64,000 nt of DNA from Arthrobacter sp. SLBN-112 (GTDB lineage: Bacteria > Actinomycetota > Actinomycetes > Actinomycetales > Micrococcaceae), in assembly GCF_030944625.1 (NCBI RefSeq), contig NZ_JAUSXY010000001.1, positions 3,844,001 to 3,908,000 on the forward strand, read 5' to 3'. The notes beneath the pieces were generated by a model that was not told where the DNA came from, did not search any database, and was given only the letters and a program-made list of their open reading frames with translations. Positions 47,276 through 56,093 of this stretch are shown here, one piece after another. The position numbers were made by a program, and so were the translations under genes. Each line of letters begins with the position of its first letter. Position 1 is the first letter of the stretch.

Positions 47276-48514
47276 CTAATGCACGACGATCGGCTGGAAA
47301 CCTTCAGCGCGGAGTGCGCTGAGGACCTGCTCACCGTGCTGGTGACCCTTGGTTTCAAGGTTCACCGTGATGGAGACGTCGCCCATGCTGATGGAACCAC
47401 CCACCCTGGTGTGGTCCAGGCCGGTGACGTTCGCATCGTTTTCGGCGATGATGCGCGCAATGGTTGCCAATGAACCCGGACGGTCGTCAAGCATCATTCG
47501 CACGGTCATGTAGCGGCCGGCGGCGGAGAGGCCGCGCTGGATGACCTTGAGCATCAACATGGGGTCGATGTTGCCGCCGGAGAGGACGGCCACGGTGGTT
47601 CCCGGATTCTCGATCTTGCCGTCCATGAGGGCCGCCACACCCACCGCCCCGGCGGGTTCCACCACCATCTTGGCCCGTTCCAGCAGGAAGATCAGGGCGC
47701 GGGCCAGGGAATCTTCGCTGACGGTGACCACGTCATCCACCAGTTCGCGGATGATGCTGAAGGGCAGCTGTCCCGGGCGGCCCACGGCGATGCCGTCCGC
47801 AATGGTGGAAACCTTCTTCAGGGGCACCAGTGCATCGGCGGCAAGCGAGGGCGGGTAGGCGGCGGCGTTCTCCGCCTGGACGCCGATGATGCGGATCTCG
47901 CGGCCGAGTTCCCTGGCACGGGCCTTGATGGCGACGGCGACCCCCGCGAGGAGTCCACCGCCACCCACTCCCATGAGTACGGTGTCAACGTTGGGCACCT
48001 GCTCCAGGATTTCCAGGCCAACGGTCCCCTGCCCTGCGACGACGTCCACGTTGTCGAACGGGTGCACAAAGACCATGCCGGTCTCATTGCTGTAGCGCTG
48101 GGCTTCGGCGAGCGCTTCGTCGACGTTGTGGCCGTGCAGGATCACTTCGGCGCCGTGGCTGCGCGTGGCTGCGAGCTTGGGCAGAGCGACGCCCAGGGGC
48201 ATGTAGATACGGGCTTTGATACCAAGGCTCTTGGCGGCAACGGCGACGCCCTGGGCGTGGTTGCCGGCGGACGCTGCCACCACGCCGCGCTTCTTCTCCT
48301 CCGCGGAGAGCCGCGCCATGCGGACGTAGGCCCCGCGCACCTTGAATGACCCGGCACGCTGCAGGTTTTCGCATTTGAAGTAGACGTCACCGCCCACCAT
48401 GCTTCCCAGAGCACGGGACGATTCCACGGGGGTGCGCGCAATAATCCCGTCAAGCAGCTTCTGCGCCTCAAGGACATCGTCCAGTGTGACGGGAAGGGTT
48501 TCAAGGATCTTCAC
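47276..48514 (-). CDS. ilvA: Threonine ammonia-lyase (threonine dehydratase)
   Basis: The 412-residue PLP enzyme deaminates threonine to 2-oxobutanoate, the first step to isoleucine. The PLP lysine is Lys58 in AGSFKVRGAYVR; ASAGNHAQGVA and the glycine loop VGGGGLLAGVAVA bind the cofactor phosphate. One ACT domain fills the last 80 residues (MLDDRPGSLATIARIIAENDANVTGLDHTR), the short form with a single regulatory domain. It lies 3 nt after the AI-2E transporter gene. Confidence 0.93.
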   Translation of the reverse strand: MKILETLPVTLDDVLEAQKLLDGIIARTPVESSRALGSMVGGDVYFKCENLQRAGSFKVRGAYVRMARLSAEEKKRGVVAASAGNHAQGVAVAAKSLGIKARIYMPLGVALPKLAATRSHGAEVILHGHNVDEALAEAQRYSNETGMVFVHPFDNVDVVAGQGTVGLEILEQVPNVDTVLMGVGGGGLLAGVAVAIKARARELGREIRIIGVQAENAAAYPPSLAADALVPLKKVSTIADGIAVGRPGQLPFSIIRELVDDVVTVSEDSLARALIFLLERAKMVVEPAGAVGVAALMDGKIENPGTTVAVLSGGNIDPMLMLKVIQRGLSAAGRYMTVRMMLDDRPGSLATIARIIAENDANVTGLDHTRVGGSISMGDVSITVNLETKGHQHGEQVLSALRAEGFQPIVVH

Positions 48515-48517
48515 GGA

Positions 48518-49834
48518 CTATTCTCCTCTGGATTCGGCTCCGGTGCCCTCTCGGGAGGCGGTGCGGGCATCGCGGTGTTCGGCTGTTGCGCCGGCCGCCT
48601 CAAGCCCCGCAGCGGATGCAGCCGGCGGTTCAACGTTTTCGATGGTGTTGTCCCCGCCCGCTCCGGCTGTGATGGGCTTCCCGGCGATGACCGGCACCTG
48701 TTCATGTTCCCACGTTCTGGCGGCAATGTAGCGAACGGCCGAGTTTGCTACGGCCAGGATGGGTACCGAGAACAGCGCACCGGGGATTCCGGCGAGGTAG
48801 GACCCTGCCGCAACGCTGAGGATCACGGCCACCGGGTGCAGCGAGACTGCCTTGCCCATGACCAGGGGCTGCAGGATGTGGCCCTCAAGCTGCTGGACCA
48901 GCAGGACGATTGCCAGCATGACCAGGGCATTGACCGGGCCGTTGGCCACCAGGGCGAGCAGGACGGCGACGGCGCCCGTCACCAGGGCGCCCACCACAGG
49001 AATGAACGAGCCGAGGAAGACGAGCACGCCGAGCGGCAGCGCCAGCGGGACGCCGAGGATGGCCGCGCCGACGCCGATTCCGATCGCGTCGACGGCAGCG
49101 ACGAACATCTGGATGCGCGCATAGCTGACCATTGACTCCCAGCCCTTGCGGCCGGCACCGAAGGTCGCGGCCCGCGCTTTCCGCGGCAGCAGCCTGACCA
49201 GGAATGCCCAAATCCGGTCTCCTTCCAGGAGGAAGAAGATCAGGATGAACAGTGACAGGAGCATCCCGGCGGCAAAGTGTCCGGCGGTGCTGCCGAAGGA
49301 GAGCGCACCGCTGAGGATGCTGCTGCTGTTGTTCTGCAGCGCGTCACTGGCGTCCTTGACGTACTGGTCCACCTGGGCGGCGGTGAGGTGTAGGGGGCCC
49401 GTGGACAGCCAGTCCTGGACCTGCCGTACACCCTCGAGGGCCTGGGACCAGAGCTCACCGAATCCGACGGCGAGCTGGCGGCCCACCAGGGCCAGGGCGC
49501 CGGCAATGACCCCGATGAAGCCCAGGACGGTCATGGCGACGGCCAGGCCGGCGGGCAGCCGGCGCCGCTTCAGCCAGTGGGTGACGGGGCTCAGGAGTCC
49601 GGCGAGGAGCGCGGCCACCATGATCGGAATGATCAGGAGCGTGATTTTGCTGAGCAGCCAGACGAGGGTTCCTGCCATCAGCAGGATCAGGCCCAGCCGC
49701 CACGACCAGGACGCCGCAATGCGGACGCCGTAGGGAATGTCCTTGTCGAGTTCACGGTCCGTCAGCACCCTCAGCGGGGCGGCGGTGGCAGAAGGTCGGC
49801 TTGCCTGGCTCACGGCGTCCTCATGTGGCGTCAT
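48518..49834 (-). CDS. AI-2E family transporter
   Basis: The 438-residue protein has about eight membrane helices in the DUF20/AI-2E exporter arrangement, with SFIPVVGALVTGAVAVLLALVANGP and LVQQLEGHILQPLVMGKAVSLHPVAVILSV, the family signature. Members export small molecules or exchange ions; substrate cannot be predicted. The C-terminal 50 residues are Ala/Glu-rich and cytosolic. It heads the operon with ilvA and the rhomboid gene. Confidence 0.9.
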   Translation of the reverse strand: MTPHEDAVSQASRPSATAAPLRVLTDRELDKDIPYGVRIAASWSWRLGLILLMAGTLVWLLSKITLLIIPIMVAALLAGLLSPVTHWLKRRRLPAGLAVAMTVLGFIGVIAGALALVGRQLAVGFGELWSQALEGVRQVQDWLSTGPLHLTAAQVDQYVKDASDALQNNSSSILSGALSFGSTAGHFAAGMLLSLFILIFFLLEGDRIWAFLVRLLPRKARAATFGAGRKGWESMVSYARIQMFVAAVDAIGIGVGAAILGVPLALPLGVLVFLGSFIPVVGALVTGAVAVLLALVANGPVNALVMLAIVLLVQQLEGHILQPLVMGKAVSLHPVAVILSVAAGSYLAGIPGALFSVPILAVANSAVRYIAARTWEHEQVPVIAGKPITAGAGGDNTIENVEPPAASAAGLEAAGATAEHRDARTASREGTGAESRGE

Positions 49835-49859
49835 AACCCAATACTTCCGCAGCCTTGCG

Positions 49860-50834
49860 CTAATGGGAAACCGGCGCCGCGGCCTGGGCCGGGACGTAGT
49901 CGATCCCCCATTCGATGCTGAAGGATTGGCCCGGTGGCAGCCAGCGCAGCCCGTCTCCGGAATTGAAAGCGTTTGCCGGTCCGGTCATCGGTTCCACGGC
50001 CACGGCGCGGGTCCGTCCGGGGTATTCGGTGCTGATAAAGACGTGAACGTAGCGGCAGGCTTCATCCTGCCAAAGCGACACCTGGGCGCCGTCTGCGGCG
50101 GCCAGGGTGTGCCGCGCCCTGCCCCCGTCATAGTGCAGGCCGGTCAGGGCAACATCCACCGCGAGATTGGCAATGGCGCTGCCGGAACGGAAATCGGCAT
50201 CCCCCTCCACCGGTGCCGTGCTTCGCGGGATCAGGCGGTCGTCGGCTACCAGCCGGGTGTCTGCGGCGACTGTCAGCACAAGGTTCTCAACCGGGGTGTC
50301 GCCGACCCGCAGGTAGGGGTGCGCGCCCAGGACGAACGGGGCTGGTGCCGCGGAAGCGTTGATGAGCGTCTGCCGGACGTGGAGTCCCAGGTCCTCGGTC
50401 AGCCGGTACACCACCCGGTGACGGGCCAGGAAGGGATAGCCATGCTGGGGAAAAATGGTGGCTTCCAGTTCCACCGAGTATTCCGACTCCCCCACCAGGG
50501 AGTAGCCGGTGTTCCGGAGGAGTCCGTGGCTGGCATTGTTGCGGGACACTTCGGTGATGTCCAGCTGCTGCTTCTTCCCGTCCAGGAACCAGCTCCCGTC
50601 CTCCACCCGGTTGGCCCAGGGCGCCAGCGTAATGCCGGTGGCACCAGGCGCGATCTGGTCGTCGCCGTAGGTTTCCGTGAGCAGGACACCGCCCCGGTGG
50701 TACGAGCGCAGGCCGGCGGCGAGCTCGGTGACCACGGCCACGGCGTCGCCGCGGCGCAGCTCGTATTGGCGGCCGGTAGCGCAGGACCGGAGGGACGCGG
50801 AACCGTGGTTTTCGGGTTCGGAAGTGGCAGTCAT
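49860..50834 (-). CDS. Aldose 1-epimerase family protein
   Basis: The protein of about 324 residues has the galactose mutarotase fold: APWANRVEDGSWFLDGKKQQLDITE, ASHGLLRNTGYSLV with the catalytic His, VLGAHPYLRVG, and the catalytic Glu region AVAVEPMTGPANAFNSGDGL. It interconverts the anomers of aldohexoses, preparing alpha-galactose for galactokinase. ATG 50834 is chosen because TACGGT lies 6 nt upstream (50841-50846), which suggests a leaderless start. It is divergent from galT-galK and clearly belongs to the same pathway. Confidence 0.9.
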   Translation of the reverse strand: MTATSEPENHGSASLRSCATGRQYELRRGDAVAVVTELAAGLRSYHRGGVLLTETYGDDQIAPGATGITLAPWANRVEDGSWFLDGKKQQLDITEVSRNNASHGLLRNTGYSLVGESEYSVELEATIFPQHGYPFLARHRVVYRLTEDLGLHVRQTLINASAAPAPFVLGAHPYLRVGDTPVENLVLTVAADTRLVADDRLIPRSTAPVEGDADFRSGSAIANLAVDVALTGLHYDGGRARHTLAAADGAQVSLWQDEACRYVHVFISTEYPGRTRAVAVEPMTGPANAFNSGDGLRWLPPGQSFSIEWGIDYVPAQAAAPVSH

Positions 50835-50884
50835 GGGCCTACCGTACAACGGGCGCAGCCGCGCTTGCATGAGCGTCACTGTTA

Positions 50885-50911
50885 CTTTTTGTTGTTAACT
50901 ATTCTTTGTTG
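50885..50911 (+). promoter_or_regulatory. Direct repeats upstream of galT
   Basis: TTTGTTG occurs twice, at 50888-50894 and 50905-50911, in a strikingly AT-rich 50-bp segment between the divergent epimerase and galT genes. The pattern resembles binding sites of DeoR-type sugar regulators. No regulator gene is adjacent. Confidence 0.45.
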
Positions 50912-50934
50912 AGCGTTTATGAGAAACTTTTGCC

Positions 50935-52089
50935 ATGACAGGGATGACCACCACCACGCTCTCCGACGGTCGGGAACTGATGTACTTCGACGACGCGGGC
51001 ACCACCACTGCCCGTACCGCGGAACTCACCACGGACCATCGCGGACTGCCGCCCAGGGGCGAGCCGGGCGAGATCCGCTTCGATGCACTGACCCGGGAAT
51101 GGGTGGCGGTTGCCGCACACCGGCAGACACGAACGCACTTGCCTCCTGCGGACCAATGCCCCATCTGCCCCACCACAGACTCCAACGCGTCCGAGATCCC
51201 GGCCGCCGACTATGACGTTGTGGTGTTCGAAAACCGCTTCCCTTCCCTCGGCCCGGCGCTGGGACCTGTTCCGGCGGATCCGGGCTGGGGAACGAAAGGT
51301 CCTGCCTACGGCCGCTGCGAAGTGGTGTCCTTCACCCCGGAACACACCGGTTCGTTCAGCGGACTGAGCCGGGAGCGGTCCCGCACGGTGATCGAAGCCT
51401 GGTCGCAGCGCACCGCTGCGCTCAGTGCCATGGCCGGCATCAAGCAGGTGTTCCCCTTTGAGAACCGGGGTGCCGATATCGGCGTGACACTGCATCACCC
51501 GCATGGGCAGATCTACGCCTACCCCTACGTCACGCCGCGCGCCGGCGTCCTGGGTGCTGCGGCCCGGAAGTATTACGACGCCAAAGACGGGAACGAAACC
51601 CTGACGGGCTCGCTGCTGCGCGCCGAGCGGGAGGACGGCAGCCGGATGGTAATGGAAGGCACGCATTTCAGCGCCTATGTACCCTTCGCCGCGCGGTGGC
51701 CCCTGGAGATCCACCTGGTCCCGCATCGCCACGTACCCGACCTCGCTGCCTTGAACGGGGAGGAGAAGGACGAGTTGGCGCAGGTGTACCTCGACCTGCT
51801 CAAGCGGGTGGACGCCCTCTACCCCACGCCTACGCCCTACATCTCCGCCTGGCACCAGGCTCCCCTGGATGATGTCCTCCGCCCGGCCGGTTATCTCCAC
51901 CTGCAGCTGACCTCCCCGCGCAGGGCAGCGGATAAGCTGAAGTACCTCGCCGGCTCGGAGGCAGCGATGGGCGCGTTCATCAACGACACCACGCCGGAGA
52001 GCGTGGCGGAGCGCCTGCGCAGTGTTTCCGTTCCGTCGTCGTCGGAGCCGTCTGCCATGGCGGCCGCAGCAGAAGGAGCTTCCGCGTGA
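50935..52089 (+). CDS. galT: Galactose-1-phosphate uridylyltransferase
   Basis: The 384-residue enzyme exchanges UMP between UDP-glucose and galactose-1-phosphate in the Leloir pathway. It shows the zinc-site CPICP motif near residue 74, VFENRFPSL, and the active-site HHPHGQIYAYP containing the nucleophilic His near residue 188. The C-terminal half repeats the HIT fold. It overlaps galK by 4 nt, so the two are translated together. Confidence 0.95.
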   Translation: MTGMTTTTLSDGRELMYFDDAGTTTARTAELTTDHRGLPPRGEPGEIRFDALTREWVAVAAHRQTRTHLPPADQCPICPTTDSNASEIPAADYDVVVFENRFPSLGPALGPVPADPGWGTKGPAYGRCEVVSFTPEHTGSFSGLSRERSRTVIEAWSQRTAALSAMAGIKQVFPFENRGADIGVTLHHPHGQIYAYPYVTPRAGVLGAAARKYYDAKDGNETLTGSLLRAEREDGSRMVMEGTHFSAYVPFAARWPLEIHLVPHRHVPDLAALNGEEKDELAQVYLDLLKRVDALYPTPTPYISAWHQAPLDDVLRPAGYLHLQLTSPRRAADKLKYLAGSEAAMGAFINDTTPESVAERLRSVSVPSSSEPSAMAAAAEGASA

Positions 52090-53267
52090 GCAGCCAGGAC
52101 CAGGCCGGCCCAGCCCCGGTTTCCGCCGAAGATCTCGCCGCCCGCTTCACGCAGGCCTTCGGCAGTGCTCCCGACGGCGTATGGCAGGCGCCGGGGCGGG
52201 TAAACCTCATCGGCGAACATACCGACTACAACGAAGGGTTCGTCCTTCCCTTCGCCATCGACCGCACCGCCCGCGTGGCCATTGCGGTCCGCCAGGACCG
52301 GACCGTACGGCTGCTGTCCACGTACGGTGACCAGGGCGTCGTCACCACCTCGCTCGACTCCCTGGAGCCTGGAACGGCCAAGGGCTGGACCAAGTACCCC
52401 CTGGGCGTCATGTGGGCCCTGCGGGAGCGGGGCATCGATGTCCCCGGCCTGGACCTGCTCCTGGACTCCACCGTGCCGCTGGGGGCCGGCCTGTCGTCGT
52501 CGCACGCCATCGAATGTGCCGTGATCTCTGCCCTCAACGACCTCACCGCCGCCGGACTGGGGGCCGAGGAGATGGTGCTGGCAACGCAGCGGGCGGAGAA
52601 CGACTTCGTTGGGGCGCCCACCGGGATCATGGACCAGTCCGCGTCGCTGCGGGGCGCCAAAGGCCATGCGGTCTTCCTGGACTGCCGGGACCAGAAGGCA
52701 ACCCTGGTTCCGTTCGAGACAGAACCCGCCGGCCTGGTGCTGCTGGTCATCGACACCAAGGTGTCCCATTCCCATGCCGACGGCGGCTACGCCTCACGCC
52801 GCGCGTCCTGTGAGCTGGGGGCGGAGGTCCTTGGGGTCAAGGCGCTGCGGGACGTCCAGGTGGGCGACCTTGAAGAGGCCGGGGGGCTGCTGGACGAGGT
52901 GACGTTCAGGCGGGTGCGGCACGTGGTGACCGAGAACGACAGGGTGCTCCAGACCGTCGAACTCCTGGACGGCCCCGGACCCGTTGCCATCGGCCGCCTG
53001 CTGGACGCCAGCCACGCCTCCATGCGCGATGATTTCGAAATTTCATGTCCCGAGCTGGACCTGGCCGTAGACACGTCCCGGGCGAACGGAGCAATCGGCG
53101 CCAGAATGACCGGAGGCGGGTTCGGCGGTGCAGCGATCGCACTGACCCCCGTAGATGCGGAGCAGAAGGTGCGGGCCGCCGTCGCCAAGGCTTTTTCCGA
53201 CGCCGGCTTCACGGCACCGGAGATCTTCACCGTCTCCCCTGCCGCCGGAGCCATGCGTATTTCCTAG
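52086..53267 (+). CDS. galK: Galactokinase
   Basis: The 393-residue GHMP kinase phosphorylates alpha-galactose at C1. The galactokinase signature is GRVNLIGEHTDYNEGFVLP (GEHTDY at residues 43-48), the ATP loop is PLGAGLSSSHAIECAV, and motif 3 is TGGGFGGAAIAL. The GTG start overlaps the galT stop (GTGA). A 20-bp perfect terminator follows the gene. UDP-glucose 4-epimerase is not in the window. Confidence 0.95.
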   Translation: MSSQDQAGPAPVSAEDLAARFTQAFGSAPDGVWQAPGRVNLIGEHTDYNEGFVLPFAIDRTARVAIAVRQDRTVRLLSTYGDQGVVTTSLDSLEPGTAKGWTKYPLGVMWALRERGIDVPGLDLLLDSTVPLGAGLSSSHAIECAVISALNDLTAAGLGAEEMVLATQRAENDFVGAPTGIMDQSASLRGAKGHAVFLDCRDQKATLVPFETEPAGLVLLVIDTKVSHSHADGGYASRRASCELGAEVLGVKALRDVQVGDLEEAGGLLDEVTFRRVRHVVTENDRVLQTVELLDGPGPVAIGRLLDASHASMRDDFEISCPELDLAVDTSRANGAIGARMTGGGFGGAAIALTPVDAEQKVRAAVAKAFSDAGFTAPEIFTVSPAAGAMRIS

Positions 53268-53305
53268 GAGCGTCCCCGGCTGCCTGAGCAGGCTGCAGCC
53301 CGCTA

Positions 53306-53349
53306 AAAAGGCCGTGGGCCCCACCAGTTGGTGGGGCCCACGGCCTTTT
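53306..53349. terminator. Bidirectional terminator after galK
   Basis: A perfect 20-bp stem with loop AGTT separates galK from the convergent BI-1 gene. Both strands end the stem with TTTT. Confidence 0.93.
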
Positions 53350-53379
53350 GGTTTACGACGGCGGAAGCCGGCGGGGTGC

Positions 53380-54297
53380 CTAGTCGTCGCCGCGCAGGAT
53401 GGCAAGCAGGCGGATGATCTCCACGTAGAGCCAGACGAGCGTGACCGTCAGGCCGAAGGCGGCCGTCCAGGAGAAGCGCTGCGGAGCCCCGCTGCGGACA
53501 CCGGCCTCAATGCTGGTGAAGTCCATGATCAGCGAGAACGCGGCCAGGCCGATGGCGAGCAGGCCGATGAAAACGCCCAGCGGGATCCCGAAGATCTCGA
53601 AGCTGGTGCGCAGGCCGAACGGGGAGTCCACCGCTCCGGTCCACATCATGACCATGTTGATGAGCGCGAACACCGCGTAGCCGATCAGGGCGATCATAAA
53701 GAAGCGCATCGCCTTGGGGGTGGCGCGGACCTTGCCGCTCTTGAACAGGACCAGGGTCACGGCGAATACCGAGAGCGTGCCGATCACTGCCTGCAGGCCG
53801 ACACCGGGGAACATCCCGTCAAGGATCCGGGTCAGGCCGCCGAGGAAGAGTCCTTCCAGGGCCGCGTAGGCGAGGATCAGGGCCGGTGAGGGCTGCTTCT
53901 TGAAGGTGTTGACCAGGGCCAACACGAAGCCGCCGAGGGCGCCGACGATCATCAGCATGGACGCGAGCGACGGCCCAACGGTGAGGGTGATGGCTGCGCC
54001 CACCAGCACTGCGCCGAGGCAGGCGGCGGTCTTCATGATGACGTCGTCGAACGTCATCCGGCCGGTGTCCGCGGGGCCGGCCGATGGCTGGTTGTACATC
54101 TGCCGCAGTTGTTCGTCCGTCATGCCCTGGGACTGGGTGCTCCACCCCTGCTGGCCGTAAGGCTGCTGGCCATACGCCTGCTGCCCATACGGTGCCTGGC
54201 CGTAAGGAGCACCGTAGGGAGCCTGCGGAACAGGCTGCGCCTGGGTGGCGCCACGGAAACTCTTTCCGTTGAAGATCGGGTTGCCGCCAAGTGCCAT
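53380..54297 (-). CDS. Bax inhibitor-1/YccA family membrane protein
   Basis: The 305-residue protein has a soluble Gly/Tyr/Gln-rich N terminus with repeats of the type PYGQ (residues 25-50), then seven predicted helices of the BI-1/YccA (DUF1111-like actinobacterial YccA) family. Conserved pieces include MTFDDVIMKTAACLGAVLVG, AALEGLFLGGLTRILD and IMDFTSIEAG. BI-1 proteins are calcium-leak or stress-related membrane proteins. ATG 54297 with GGAGGA upstream is clearly right; a longer reading to 54525 is not supported. Confidence 0.88.
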   Translation of the reverse strand: MALGGNPIFNGKSFRGATQAQPVPQAPYGAPYGQAPYGQQAYGQQPYGQQGWSTQSQGMTDEQLRQMYNQPSAGPADTGRMTFDDVIMKTAACLGAVLVGAAITLTVGPSLASMLMIVGALGGFVLALVNTFKKQPSPALILAYAALEGLFLGGLTRILDGMFPGVGLQAVIGTLSVFAVTLVLFKSGKVRATPKAMRFFMIALIGYAVFALINMVMMWTGAVDSPFGLRTSFEIFGIPLGVFIGLLAIGLAAFSLIMDFTSIEAGVRSGAPQRFSWTAAFGLTVTLVWLYVEIIRLLAILRGDD

Positions 54298-54445
54298 TGC
54301 GGAATTCCTCCATGTGGGTGTGTGTGATGAGCTGTTCGTTACGCTATCAATTCCCACGTGGCGGCAGTGGTGAAAGTTCCCGCGGGGCCCGGTTGCAACC
54401 GAACCGTGACCGTTGCCTCCCGGAAGACCGGGCCCCGCCAGGCCG

Positions 54446-55159
54446 CTATCCCACGCCCAGGTATGCCTCCTTGATGGAGGGATCCTCCAGTAACTGCTTG
54501 CCGGTACCGCTGTGCGTGATCTCACCGGTCTCCAGGACGAAGGCCCGGTGCGCTCCGGCCAGGGCCTGGTTGGCGTTCTGCTCCACCATCAGGACGGTGG
54601 TGCCCTGGTTGTTGATTTCCTTGATGATCTTGAAGATCTGCCGGATGAACTGCGGTGCGAGGCCCATGGACGGTTCGTCCAGCAACAGCAGCTTCGGGTT
54701 GGACATTAACGCCCGTCCAATGGCCAGCATCTGTTGCTCGCCCCCTGACATCGTTCCGCCGAACTGCTTCTCGCGCTCCTTCAGCCGCGGGAACAGGTCG
54801 AAGACGCGGTCCAGGTCCTTTGATACGCCGCTTCTGTCCTTGCGTCCGAAGGTGCCCATATCGAGGTTTTCCATGACCGTCATGCCCGGGAAGATTCCGC
54901 GACCCTCGGGCGCTTGGGAAATCCCGTGCACCACCCGGATGTGCGCCTTCATCTTGGTGATGTCCTGGCCTGCAAAGGTGATTTTCCCTTCGGAGCAGTT
55001 CAAGAGGCCTGAGATGGTGCGCATGGTGGTGGTCTTGCCGGCACCGTTGGCGCCAATCAAGGCCACCACTTCGCCTTCGTCCACCGTGAAGGAGATGTTC
55101 CGCAGCGCCTGGATGCGGCCGTAGTGGACGGAAACGTCCTGAAGTTCAAGCAACGTCAT
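54446..55159 (-). CDS. livF: Branched-chain amino acid ABC transporter ATP-binding protein LivF
   Basis: The 237-residue ATPase has Walker A GANGAGKTTTMRTISG, the Q-loop region, signature MSGGEQQMLAIGRAL and Walker B KLLLLDEPSMGLAP. Together with LivG it powers the high-affinity uptake of branched-chain amino acids or related solutes. It starts 14 nt inside the 3' end of livG and is the last gene of the liv operon. Confidence 0.93.
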   Translation of the reverse strand: MTLLELQDVSVHYGRIQALRNISFTVDEGEVVALIGANGAGKTTTMRTISGLLNCSEGKITFAGQDITKMKAHIRVVHGISQAPEGRGIFPGMTVMENLDMGTFGRKDRSGVSKDLDRVFDLFPRLKEREKQFGGTMSGGEQQMLAIGRALMSNPKLLLLDEPSMGLAPQFIRQIFKIIKEINNQGTTVLMVEQNANQALAGAHRAFVLETGEITHSGTGKQLLEDPSIKEAYLGVG

Positions 55160-56093
55160 CTTCGGGCTCTCCTAGGTAGGCGGCAACGACCCTCGGGTCT
55201 TCGCGGATCTCGCGCGGCAGTCCGTCCGCGATCTTCTTCCCGAATTCCAGCACCACGATGCGGTCTGTCACACCCATCACGAGCTTCATGTCGTGCTCGA
55301 TCAGCAGTACGGTGTAGCCCTCATCCCTGATGGTGCGGATGAGCGCCATCAGGTCCTCTTTCTCGGCCGGGTTGAAGCCTGCCGCCGGCTCGTCGAGGCA
55401 CAGCACCTTCGGATCGGTGGCCAATGCCCGGGCGATCTCCAGCCGGCGCTGGAAGCCGTAGGGCAGCTGCCGGGACAGGACGTGGGCGTGGCTGCTGATG
55501 CCCACGAAGTCCAGCAGGGCCATGCCGCGCTCGATGGCGGACTTTTCCTCCTTGATGTGGGTGGGCAGGCGCAACAGGGCCCCGCCGACGCTGGTGCGAT
55601 GCCGCGCATCGAGGCCCACCACGACATTCTCCAGCGCAGTCATCTCGCCGAAGAGCCGGATGTTCTGGAACGTGCGGGACAACCCCAGGCGGGTGATCTT
55701 GTGCTGCTTGATGCCGTTCAGGACCTGTCCCTCCAACACCACTTTTCCGCTGGTGGGCTTGTAGACGCCGGTCATGGCATTGAAGCACGTGGTTTTCCCG
55801 GCCCCATTGGGACCGATGAGTCCCAGGATCTCGCCGCGCTTGATGTTGAAGCTGATGTTGTCCAACGCCACGAGGCCGCCGAACTTGATGGTGAGGTTCT
55901 GGACCTCCACGATGTTGTCGCCTACCGCCACCGCGATATCGCGGTCCGGTGCAACTTTTTCGGCCAGTTCCTGGTCCACCCCTGCTTCGGCCAGGGCTTC
56001 GATGTCGATTTCGGGCGCAACAGCGGCCGGGCCGCCGTTGTCCGGTTGCTCCTCGACGCTGCTGGAGCCGGCCTGCCGTTCCTCGGAACTCAT
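55146..56093 (-). CDS. livG: Branched-chain amino acid ABC transporter ATP-binding protein LivG
   Basis: The 315-residue ATPase carries Walker A GPNGAGKTTCFNAMTG, signature LPYGFQRRLEIARAL (the LivG-type variant of the ABC signature) and Walker B VLCLDEPAAGFNP. An acidic N-terminal extension of about 60 residues precedes the ABC domain, longer than in most LivG proteins. The ATG overlaps the livM stop by 4 nt, and the 3' end overlaps livF by 14 nt. Confidence 0.93.
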   Translation of the reverse strand: MSSEERQAGSSSVEEQPDNGGPAAVAPEIDIEALAEAGVDQELAEKVAPDRDIAVAVGDNIVEVQNLTIKFGGLVALDNISFNIKRGEILGLIGPNGAGKTTCFNAMTGVYKPTSGKVVLEGQVLNGIKQHKITRLGLSRTFQNIRLFGEMTALENVVVGLDARHRTSVGGALLRLPTHIKEEKSAIERGMALLDFVGISSHAHVLSRQLPYGFQRRLEIARALATDPKVLCLDEPAAGFNPAEKEDLMALIRTIRDEGYTVLLIEHDMKLVMGVTDRIVVLEFGKKIADGLPREIREDPRVVAAYLGEPEDDVA

